Shown: positions 11,177 through 20,216 of the stretch, piece by piece
Numbering within the stretch: position 1 is the stretch's first letter
How the letters are laid out: the number at the start of each line of letters is the position of its first letter
The notes under the pieces: model-generated
The model's database searches: none
Told to the model about the DNA's origin: nothing
What the model saw: only the letters and a program-made list of their open reading frames with translations
Position numbers and translations under genes: made by a program
DNA from: Seminavis robusta
Lineage: Eukaryota; Bacillariophyta; Bacillariophyceae; Naviculales; Naviculaceae
DNA: 64,000 nucleotides
NCBI GenBank assembly: GCA_903772945.1
Contig: CAICTM010000150.1
Span: 41,449-105,448, forward strand
Direction of reading: 5' to 3'

Positions 11177-12758
11177 ATGAGGTTGCTACCAACACAGTTC
11201 TTCTTGTCAATGATGTGGGCTGTTGCTTTGCTCTTTCTTCTACTGGTGACAAGCTCAGAGTCCAACCCCATGCGTCCGCTCACCTTTGGATCGACAAGGC
11301 AACGACCGAGGCAGATGGTTGGCCAGATCAATGCCTGGGGAATCGGTGACAGCTACAGGCTTCTGTTGAGACCTTTTTCTAAGGCTACCAGTCCGTTTTT
11401 GACTACAAGACGAACTGCAGAAAGAGCTGCCTCGGCTGTCGCCACTATCCACCGCGGGGGTGACGACAATGGCGCCACAAGCCCTCCTAGTGACCTCAGC
11501 AGCACCGACAATAGTGTAGATGGTCGGATCACCCACACTCCCCACCATGGATTGACACCATTTCCTCCTCGCGGTGGAGCACGAAAACACATGACAAGCG
11601 ACTCCCGGCAAGATAACCAAACAGCACCTTTGGCGAGCCTGTCAGAGGCACAGCAAGACCCACAATTCAGAGCAGCTCTGGGAAAACAGGACGACTTTGT
11701 AGAGACAGTCTGCCACCCTCATGAGTCAAGGTTTTCTCTTTTTCCCATTGAAAATCCTGATCTTTGGAAGCTATACAAACAACACGTGGCATCTTTCTGG
11801 ACTGCCGAAGAGATTGATCTATCAGCAGATCTGTCTGATTGGCATGGCAAGCTAAACGACCAAGAGAGACACTTCATATCCATGGTCTTGGCTTTCTTTG
11901 CAGGGGCAGATGGAATAGTCGTAGAAAATCTTGCCGAACGCTTTTGTCGGGAGGTGACTGTACCAGAGGCTCGCTGTTTCTATGGCTTCCAAATGGCAAT
12001 GGAGAGCATTCACCAAGAGACATACTGCTTGCTTATCGACACTTACATTAGCAACCCGAGCGACAGAGAAATCCTATTCTCTGCGCACATCAATGTACCG
12101 AGCGTGGCTCTCAAAGCAAAGTGGGCCCAACGATACATATCTGCGCAGGTGTCTTTTGCAGAACGGCTGGTAGCATTTGCCGTTGTGGAAGGTATTTTCT
12201 TCTCGGGTGCCTTTTGTGCCATTTTTTGGCTTAAAAAGAGGGGGCTCATGCCCGGGCTGACCTTTTCGAATGAATTGATCAGCCGAGATGAGGGCCTGCA
12301 CTGCTCCTTTGCTTGTCAGTTATACTCCAAGCTGGAGCGAAAATTACCAGAGCATCATATCCACCAACTAGTGGGGGATGCCGTGCAGGTGGAAAAGGGG
12401 TTTGTCTGCGATGCATTGCCAGTTGATCTTATTGGCATGAACGCCAACCTAATGTCACAATACATTGAGTTTGTGGCGGATCGGCTGCTGATGGACCTGG
12501 GATACCGGCCACTATACGGGAGCAAGAACCCCTTTGATTGTAAGTGCACTTTCCCTCTACCCTCAAATGTGTATTTATTGCCGACTCACTCTCGATTGAA
12601 CCTCCTGGCGTCGTTATACAGGGATGGACATGATAAGTTTGGAAGGCAAGACAAACTTCTTTGAGAAGCGAGTCGGGGAGTACAGCAAAAGTGGAGTTAT
12701 GAGTTCATTAGATTCGAAAACAAGAAGCAATTCACTGAACTTCGACGCCGACTTCTAA
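11177..12758 (+). CDS. Ribonucleotide reductase small subunit (R2) with secretory-type leader
   Basis: Class I R2 holds the di-iron tyrosyl radical used to reduce ribonucleotides. Exons 11177-12539 and 12622-12758 join through an 82-bp intron that completes the Trp of [14 protein letters not shown], giving 499 residues. Expected ligands are present: D245, E276, H279, E338, E372, H375, and radical Tyr283 ([13 protein letters not shown]). The C-terminus NFDADF matches the tail that docks to the large subunit. Unusually, the core is preceded by about 165 residues: a strong hydrophobic signal ([15 protein letters not shown] near residues 13-27), then a Ser/Thr/Arg-rich stretch. Ordinary R2 proteins are 320-390 residues. 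A downstream in-frame Met (MTSDSRQDN, about 11591) could start a normal cytosolic form. No clear F-containing ASAF-type cleavage site is visible. Confidence 0.9.
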
Positions 12759-13234
12759 AGGGGGGTCGGGAATCAGACAAGCTGGCCAGGCGCTTCTTCG
12801 CAAGGAAATGATCCTTCCTGCGTACCAACACAAACACGTCCAGAGGCAAAGCGCAAAGCTCTAAGATGCACACAACGGAATGTTGATTGCTAGCCTCCCG
12901 ATTGTGATCGGCATATCTGCGACTTCTTGATTCATGTTCTCCTTTCGGTAGTCAACAATGTCTTTGTTTGAGATGACACAGCTATTAACCATTTGTTCGC
13001 TTAAAAAGTTAAGCTGAAGAAGATTCCTCTTTTATTACTTCACAGCTCGCCCGTCCCTTTTCGGTTGGTTGCTCTTTTACTTACTAGTAGTAGAGTTAGC
13101 AGAAAGGAGCGCATATGAACGGTCCTTGCCTGTTCTGCAGAGCGTGCCAAACATGGGATCCCAATCCTAGGCAGTGACTCTGAAGAACCTGAACACAGCA
13201 CTCCAAAACCATTGCATGTAAGACTACCTCCACT
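12759..13234. other. Intergenic, no gene seen
   Basis: About 480 bp after the R2 gene. It may include the distal end of the neighbouring LINE remnant, but no coding signal is visible. Confidence 0.4.
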
Positions 13235-13694
13235 ATAATCAGCACTGTGGTGGAAGGCGGTCCCACATCCAGCGTTGAGTACCTGACAACCTTGGTACTT
13301 GCCCACACAGGTCAAAGATTGGGTGAGTGGCGACCTAGTCAGCCAACCTGTTGCTCGGCCTCTTGAGATAAGTCACGATGGGATGCACGCCGGCTGTACT
13401 CAGGGCATCATCAACTGGTGGGTAGCGCCAAACATCTCCAATGAGCTTTGGCATTTTGCCGGTAATTCGGCAAGCCACCTTGTGATAAAAGCCTCCCAAT
13501 ATGTGAAGCATGGTGGAAGTGAGGGTCCACATCTCAGACCCATAAAACAGCACCGTCTGGACCACAGCCTTGCAGCAATCGGGACGAACAGTGGAAAGCA
13601 CTATGCTCGGCCTCCCTGGTGACTGAGGACTCTGCCCATGGAAATCACAGCAAGCCGCAACTAATCTTCGGAGTGTCCAAGGAGCATGACCCAA
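13235..13694 (-). pseudogene. LINE-type reverse transcriptase C-terminal remnant
   Basis: One minus-strand frame reads LRRLVAACCDFHGQSPQS, KAVVQTVLFYGSEMWTLT, VACRITGKMPK, YPPVDDALSTAGVHPI and YLKRPSNRLAD. It then hits a TAG and continues in the same frame as VATHPIFDLCGQ and TQRWMWDRLPP. The order (LYGSE-W, RxxTG, YP, AG, YxxxR, ATxPI, RWxxD) matches the tail of non-LTR reverse transcriptases that are abundant in algal genomes. The catalytic part with YADD is absent, so this is a dead 5'-truncated or fragmentary copy. The family call rests on motif memory; boundaries are approximate. Confidence 0.65.
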
Positions 13695-14098
13695 CCTGCT
13701 CCTGGATTTTGTTGCTAGCTAGTGCTTCATTTTACTCCCAAAGCTTTCGAACTGCTTCGCATGGACTAACCAACCAGCCAACCACAAAATCCCTTCAGAA
13801 ATCTGAGAGCTGCAAAATAAATAGTCTCTCTAGCTGGCTAGTAAATATCCAATGCTGCCGCGTTTCGATTCGATTCTTCATGCCATCCACCCTGTAAGCA
13901 AATAAACTCAGGAAATCCATATCTTTGAAAAAGCAGCTCTGCTGGGTTGACTACGTCGGTGCCGATCTTTTCAATTCAACAAGGAACGCTTTGACAAGCA
14001 GAAGGCAAACGTAGCGATTTCCAGCCCTTGTTGCCCGCTCCTTGGTTTCATCGACTACACGCACATCCCACTACACGGAATTGTCTAAATAGGTCACC
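13695..14098. promoter_or_regulatory. Upstream region of first FCP gene
   Basis: About 400 bp between the LINE remnant and the FCP start. It should contain the light-responsive promoter of the FCP gene, but no specific element can be named. Confidence 0.35.
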
Positions 14099-14793
14099 AT
14101 GCAGAAGATTATCCTTGCTTCCCTCCTCAGCGCTGCGGCTGCTTTCGCCCCATCCACATCCAGTGGTAAGATCGGTTGTTCGTGGAAAGTGTTGGGTGGC
14201 GGATGCAGTTCGGCTTATGCTAACGCCATGTTTGTTTTCTTCTGATGTCTACAGGAAAGGCCGTCACAGCTCTAAATGCCGAGAAGAGCCCTGCCATTCC
14301 CTTCCTTCCATACCCCGAAAACCTGAAGGGATATGTTGGAGATGACGTTGCCTTTGATCCTCTTCGCATTTCTGACTACTTCCCCATGGACTACCTTCGC
14401 GAGTCTGAATTGAAGCACGGACGTATCTGTCAGATGGCCGTCGTTGGATTCATCACTGTTGATCTTGGTTTCGTTGTCCACCCACTTGGACAAGGCCTCA
14501 CCTCGGCCACCGCACACGACACTATGGTCGAGAATGGTGTCATGGGAAATGCTCTTGTTTTCATTGGATTCCTTGAGCTTGTGTCTTACATTGCTGTCTC
14601 CGAAATGCTTCAAGGGTCTGGACGTGAACCAGGTGACTTCGGTTTCGGAAACAAATTCCTTGAGGGTATGTCCGAAGATGAAGTCAAGACCATGAAATAC
14701 AAGGAACTCGCCAACGGGCGTTTGGCTATGATGGCTTTCGGCGGTATGGTCACCCAATCTGTCCTTTACGACAAGGGATTCCCATACTTCTAA
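14099..14793 (+). CDS. Fucoxanthin chlorophyll a/c protein (LHC family)
   Basis: Thylakoid light-harvesting protein binding chlorophyll a/c and fucoxanthin. Exons 14099-14165 and 14255-14793 (89-bp intron just after the signal sequence) give 201 residues. The N-terminus MQKIILASLLSAAAAFAPS has the AFAP motif at the signal/transit junction used for diatom plastid import. The first conserved helix contains RESELKHGRICQMAVVGF and the third contains KELANGRLAMMAFGGMVTQ, the ExxHxR and ExxNGRxAM pigment-binding motifs of LHCs. It ends GFPYF. Compared with its neighbour on the opposite strand, the stretch before helix 1 has one extra residue and VAFDP in place of VGFDP. Subfamily (Lhcf, Lhcr or other) cannot be fixed here. 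Confidence 0.93.
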
Positions 14794-15361
14794 GCTGCTG
14801 CTACATCATTGTGACAGTGGCAATAATTAGCCCTTTGCTTTGAGTAAATCGAGTGTAATTACGCTAACATTTTAGAACATTATTTGCTCAGACACGACGA
14901 GAGCTAGCTCATGTCTTGATCGTTGGCTAATACCGGTTTGTAGTTGTTCTCTCCGCATGCTTACCTGATACTCTCTGCACATGCTGCTGCAGCCACCATT
15001 GTCCTTAGCATAGTACGTTTGTCCGTCTGCGACAGTACAGAACTCCTTCAAATCACGTTGGCTGGCCTTTGCCTGCTATTTGGTTGCATGATTTTGGCCT
15101 GTTTGCTACCCCCAAAAAGTGGTCCGGTACGTATCACCCAATAGTCTCTATCCGTTGTCATCCATCGCAACAACCATCCTGATAAATTACTTTGCTACAT
15201 ACATTATGGAACAAGTACAAAACAATTGACGTAGCTAGCTCTAAGCCATTCTAACGTAGCGATGAGGCCTTTATTCTATGCACTACGCAAACGGCGCGTC
15301 TACATACATCCGAACTAGCCGAGCCGAGGACCCACTGGGGATTCTACCTAGAAGAATTGCT
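14794..15361. other. Tail-to-tail spacer between the two FCP genes
   Basis: About 570 bp containing the 3' ends of two convergent FCP transcripts. No gene seen. GTACGT and AGCTAGCTC words occur near both 3' ends. Confidence 0.5.
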
Positions 15362-16128
15362 TTAAACATATGGGAAAGGTCCTTGGGTCAAAACAGCTTG
15401 TGTCACCATTCCACTGAAGGCGATCATTGCAAGTCGTCCATTGGTGAGTTCTTTCAATTTCATTTCATCAACTTCTTCCTTGGACTTTCCAAGCAAGAAA
15501 CCAGGGGGGTCAAGGTTGAAGTCACCTGGTTCACGTCCGGATCCACCAAGCATCTGCATGATAGCAATTCCATCAATGATTTCAAGCAAACCGAACCAGA
15601 GAAGCATCTGAGCCATAGCTCCTTGCTTCACAAGCGCATCGTGGGCAGTGACAGAGGTGAGTCCTTCGTATGCCTCTGGGGTGGGGACCACTCTAAGACC
15701 ACAGTCTACAGCAGCAAAACCGACAACGGCCATCATGCAAATACGACCATGCTTAAGCTCGGCTTCACGGAGGAAGTCCATGGGGACGAAGTCCGAGAAG
15801 CGGAAGGGGTCGAAACCAACATCACCGACGTATCCCTCAAGATTGGGAGGGTACTCCAGGAATGGAAGGGCGGGGCTGGCCTTGTAGGTGGCAACAGGCT
15901 CAGCCTCCTCAGCTGGAGCTTCCTCGGCAACATCTGCACGAAGGACAGAAACCTGCCTGGCTGAAATCGGAATAGAATTCAAAATACACAAAACCGGGTA
16001 AGTGAGAATCACTCAATGAATGCAAAGCGGATCTCTACGTTTTGTTCGAATAACGTACCGTTGGGTTGAGCGGGGGCAAAGGCAGCAGCCGATGCGAGGA
16101 AAGAGGTGAGGATCAGTTTGTTCATCAT
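15362..16128 (-). CDS. Fucoxanthin chlorophyll a/c protein (LHC family), second copy
   Basis: Exons 16059-16128 and 15362-15960 join through a 98-bp intron to give 222 residues. The start MMNKLILTSFLASAAAFAPA carries the AFAP plastid-import motif. The mature protein has an acidic N-terminal stretch (ADVAEEAPAEEAEPV), then the conserved LHC core: GDVGFDPFRFSDF, REAELKHGRICMMAVVGF (helix 1 ligands), GSGREPGDFNLDPPGF, and KELTNGRLAMIAFSGMVTQ (helix 3 ligands), ending TQGPFPYV. It is clearly related to the FCP on the other strand, sharing overall plan, intron position right after the signal region and the GSGREPGDF motif. The two probably arose by inverted duplication and have since diverged. Start: first of two adjacent ATGs. 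Confidence 0.93.
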
Positions 16129-17269
16129 GGTGACAGAGTATAAGTTTAATTAGCTCTACTTTTGTACAACCATCAGCATTCCTTGGAGCGCTCCTGTTGT
16201 TGCCGCTCCCTTGGTGCGAAGGTACCACACAGTTGAAGGCAAAAGATTTGCGTTCATTGCAGTCCAGTCACTAATGACGCGTGAAAGAAGCCGGTATACA
16301 AGCCGAAAAGCTGTCAAAACAAATAATAGACTAGTAACCTCCCATGCCTTCCGGTACAGCCGTACCGTACCATGCCTTCCCTTCATATCACAAACATCTA
16401 GCTAGACTAGCCTACCGGTACGGAGCTCAGATGGTACCTGGTAGAGGGATTCATACCATTGTTTGCATGGATATCTTCTTCCTGATTCTTGGGTGCCAAG
16501 GGCTTTGGAGTCCGCATTGAGCTGCAAGATTGGTAGAGGAACGGTCTTCGGTGTGAGCATCGTACGGTATAAATGTTGTAGTGCAAATCATTTAGGTTTG
16601 CAAACAAACAAAAAATGCAGTAATGGTCCACCTCCTGTCATAGTTGGCATCAGTGGCTGGTTACCACCATGGCAAATACATGTAGCTGCCGGTATCTGCA
16701 TCGAAAGGCAGATGTCACAAGTCACCAAAAGGAAAGCAAGTACTGGTCTCGCATGGGCTGGCATGTCCCCCGTTCCAGAAGGGGCTGCTACATTGCACCC
16801 AAGCGTGCTATGTCTAACTATACTACTTCAGCTTTAGCTGTCGTGAGCACGGCCATGAACGGTACGGCATGGAACCGATGCAAGCACTCGGTAGCACTAC
16901 CGGTACCGGTACGAGTAGTTGGACGGCGACTATCGAAAGAATTGCAATATCACAGTAGAAAGACAACCGAAATCTCTTCTCAAAGCTCTCGTGAGATTAA
17001 TTTGTCCAACAACCGTTCAGGGAAGCTTGCCAGGATCTCCTCTAATACAATCTGGACGATAGCTGATTGTAGAATTTCCTTCATTCTGAAACTCGCGATT
17101 TCTGCCACGATCTCGATACGCAGACGACGACACACTCCCTTATCCGAAACTGAATTTTTCTTTAGAAACCTTGCTTACACGTTCGCTATATCACATACAG
17201 ACATTGTAGAAGGTCTATACCTGCGCCTATGGATTGACGTTCTGATTGACGGATGATGGAACTGCATGA
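16129..17269. other. Intergenic, no gene seen
   Basis: About 1.1 kb. Part should be the promoter of the minus-strand FCP. It is rich in palindromic ACCGGT words (about 16350, 16410 and a cluster TACCGGTACCGGTACG at about 16899-16914). Frames here, including one of 195 residues, show no protein-like pattern. Confidence 0.5.
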
Positions 17270-17543
17270 TTACTCGGCGTGACCTTCCAATTGGAAACCA
17301 TCCTTCTTTTTCCGCTTGCTAGCCTCCGATTCTTCGCTTTCATATGCAGAAAACAAAACATATCCCAGAGCCAAAAGTGGTGACAAAGCAAATAGAATCT
17401 GGATGGAGAGAAAAACAGTGTTGAGACCCAGGAGAAGAAAATGGAATTTCTGGAAGCGACTCGATCAATACCCAGCAGTATCAACTCACTTTTGCACCAG
17501 CAACTGCATATTGGGCAGGTGTCCATTCCTCTGCTTCTGCCAT
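17270..17543 (-). CDS. Small single-pass membrane protein, 60 residues, unknown function
   Basis: Two exons (17490-17543 and 17270-17398) join through a 91-bp intron with a GTGAGT donor and a pyrimidine-rich acceptor ending CCATCCAG. The product starts MAEAEEWTPAQYAVAGAK, continues with one hydrophobic span (ILFALSPLLALGYVLFSAY), then a charged, basic tail (SKRKKKDGFQLEGHAE). The frame is open across the join, and the hydrophobic segment begins exactly at the second exon. Shape and size resemble small subunits of membrane complexes (translocase, oligosaccharyltransferase or respiratory subunits), but I recognise no family. Because it is short and split, automated gene finders could miss it. 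Confidence 0.6.
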
Positions 17544-17800
17544 TTTGGTGGTGCCTTGGTTAAACGAGAGAAGAAGCAGGAGTTACAGAGTTTTGTGTAG
17601 GAGGTTTGTGGTCGAAGAAGAGTTGAAGAGTTGGTGATGGCTCTGGGTGTCGTTGTTGTGTGGTTGTCGCGGATGCCAGGGTTGAGAACTTGTGAGCGAA
17701 CGCTGACGGAAACATTTCCCGAACCATGAACTCATGCAACTCTGCTTGGTTGAGCGAAGGAATTTTATTTTAACTCGTCATCACAATCAAAACCACAACC

Positions 17801-18848
17801 ATGGCGGACTATTCTTCATTGGACGGAGAACGCGGCGATGGCCTTCTCTCTGTGCCATCGGGGGACTCCTCGACTTCCTCCAAATCGAGACTTAGGTTAC
17901 CGCGCATGGGCAGAGGACCTTCGGGGGCATTATCTCAGCCGCTCAACGCGTCGACAGTCGAGGATGATGTCGATTCGTCGGATCCTTATTACGTCTTTCA
18001 AAGTGATCTGTGCAATAAATTGGAGCTGGTCGATGAGGCATTAGCAGAGTTTCTGAGAGTAGTTCATCAAACTGTAAGAGTTCTATTGGAAGTGACATGT
18101 TGGTTGGGTGATGTTGCTCACTTTTTATGATTCTTCTCTGCACGACTTACTTCGTGGTTGGTTGGTTGATGCTTTATCGATGTTTCTTTTTGATGGATGA
18201 AAGGACACTGCTGTCAACACTCACGAACTCAAAGAAGCCAAGAAACATCTGAAACGAGCTATCAAAAATGCGGAACCATTGCTGGGGGATGTTCAAGCAA
18301 CAATCCAATTGGTGGAGAAGGATCGCGAGAAATTTCATATCGACAACACGGAGCTCTATGACAGAAAAGCTTTGGTCAATACTAGCATGGAACGATTAAA
18401 CTTGGCAAGGCAAGAAATGAACTCGGAGGAAGTCAAACGAAAACTAGTGGTCGACAATCGAGCCAAAACCCTCCGAAGAACCAACAACAACAATAGCAAT
18501 GCGGCGGAAAATGGCACTGCGCAGCAGCAAGCCAATGCCGAATTCATTGCAGATTCTCATGCACGGGCTTCCATGTTGATAATGCAGCAAGACGAAGCAC
18601 TGGATGATCTTGATTCAGCTGTCGTTAGAGTGGGACACATGGCCGAGACGATCCATGAAGAAATTGGGACACAAAATAAAATGCTAGAAGACATGGATGC
18701 GGATCTTGCCAATGCCGAAGAACAATTGGGGATGGTCATGGGCAAGTTGGCAAAGTTGCTCAAAACCAAAAACAAGTGTCAGCTAGGAACCATCCTCTGC
18801 CTGCTGGCCATTGTTATTGTGCTCTTCCTTCTTGTCCTCTACACGTAA
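17801..18848 (+). CDS. Qc-SNARE, syntaxin-6/10/61-like
   Basis: A SNARE for fusion at the trans-Golgi network/endosome. Exons 17801-18073 and 18204-18848 give 305 residues. Layout: Ser-rich N-terminus; a helical N-terminal domain (DPYYVFQSDLCNKLELVDEA through LNLARQEM, about residues 61-170) resembling the syntaxin-6 N-domain; an Asn/Gln linker; a SNARE motif (about 222-280) containing MAETIHEEIGTQNKMLEDMD, in which the Gln of GTQNKML fits the zero-layer residue; and a C-terminal membrane anchor (LGTILCLLAIVIVLFLLVLYT) ending the protein. Qc class and syntaxin-6 type are inferred from this layout. The start ATG has the context CAACCATGGCG. Confidence 0.85.
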
Positions 18849-19565
18849 TCACGAAGATCATCAACAACAACAACCAACCTTGGCCACAGGGGATCAGTGC
18901 GTCTTCCAGCGCGGGAACACAAAAAATCAACAACACTCTAGTCCACCGACGAGCCCAATTTTTTCTACGGTAGCAAGATGCGTCTGCAGGAATTCTCCCA
19001 CATTACGCAACAATGCTGGAGGAAAGAAATCAGGCGGCCGCCAAAGAGCATTCAAAAGGAGTTGCATCAATGACCACTGTCGTCCGCCCCCTTCTTCAGT
19101 TCTCTCTCCAGGTCTCCCTTTATTGCTAACTACTAGAGCTTGTCAAAATATTCAAATCCTGTTTTCGCGTTTCTTCACAGTATCCTTTCCCCTTATACTG
19201 GCTCTAGCTAGCTACACTAGTATTAAGCCAAAATTTTGGGTCAAATTCCAGACGTCTGGTCAAGCGGCTGCCCCGGCAGAAACCTCGTCATCCTTCGCTC
19301 TTTAGGTCTCCTTCACCAGCTGGGAGAATTCATCCTCCTGTCCTGTTGGTGTTCCAATATTCCAATACTTCGATATAGCTCAGGTACGGTAGCCGAAACT
19401 GTGACCAGCAACTGTAGAAACATGTATGGGAGATACTGGTATCTGGTTTTCTCTGGACACCCTCCTGTTTGCTTGGGTGCTGACGGTCAAGAGGGAGCTT
19501 TAGCGGGTGCGGAGCTCTTGGCATTGGAGTGTTGCGTGGAGGCAAAGCGTGGAAATATTCACTTA
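18849..19565. other. Intergenic, no gene seen
   Basis: About 700 bp between the SNARE gene and the MITE. It includes TAGCTAGCTACACTAG at about 19206. No coding signal. Confidence 0.45.
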
Positions 19566-20118
19566 CAGTCAACTCGCTCTAATATTACTTGGGGGGGATT
19601 TCGGACTTCGGGTATATAATAGAGAGAAGTAATATTAGGCTTTTCAAGGGCCGGTTCCACTAGTAAAGTACGAATGGATAGAGCCGAGCCGTACGGCGCG
19701 TTCATGTTGGTCTAAGTCGGATTGGAGGGATTGGTATTGGTTTGCTTGCACTTGTTTTGTTGCTGAGAGAATTGTTTTTGTCTCCTCTCTGCCATTCTGC
19801 GCAATCTCGCGAAAACACCATGAAAAACCCCACGTACGAAGATTTGCGCGGACTGGCAGAGAATCGGACAGGCAAGGAGAGGTGCGGGGCTCCGGTTGGC
19901 CTCTTATTGGCACCTCATCGGCATGCATTGGCATTTACATGTATGTCTCTGTCGAGTTGGATGGTTTGCGATGGATTGCGAGCGATTGTTTTGCTGCTAC
20001 GAGATTTGGGAGGGTATCGTCATTCACGGATATGCGGGACTGGGGGGGGATCCGAAGAATCAGGTAATATAACAGCGAGAAGTAATATTAAATAAGTAAT
20101 ATTAGCGCGAGTAGACTG
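19566..20118. mobile_element. Non-autonomous DNA transposon (MITE), mariner-like ends
   Basis: The ends are 25-bp inverted repeats, 19566-19590 and 20094-20118, matching at 23 of 25 positions and beginning CAGTCWACTCGCKCTAATAT. Both ends are flanked by TA (19564-19565, 20119-20120), as expected for Tc1/mariner insertion. Inside, a roughly 50-bp subterminal segment starting with a G run and ending AGAAGTAATATTA occurs in direct orientation at 19591-19638 and 20042-20090, diverged by roughly a quarter. The AAGTAATATTA end of this segment is the reverse complement of the inner end of the left repeat. No transposase is present in its 553 bp, so it would depend on an autonomous partner. The class is inferred from end sequence and TA flanks. 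Confidence 0.65.
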
Positions 20119-20216
20119 TAGCAAAAGAGACGGTACTCAAAGACCACAAGCATAACGGTCTAATCGATTTGAAATCGAGCCCCCGAGAACAGTCTCACAT
20201 TTTGAAGCTGGAGACG

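Noticed and set aside
15278-15964. Plus-strand frame of about 228 codons
   Set aside because: It is antisense to the clear FCP exon at 15362-15960 and has no domain-like sequence.
19579-19590. TAATATTAC, the nonamer of CRESS-DNA virus replication origins, in an inverted-repeat setting
   Set aside because: It lies inside the terminal repeat of the MITE and there is no Rep-like gene nearby; the short AT-rich word is expected by chance.
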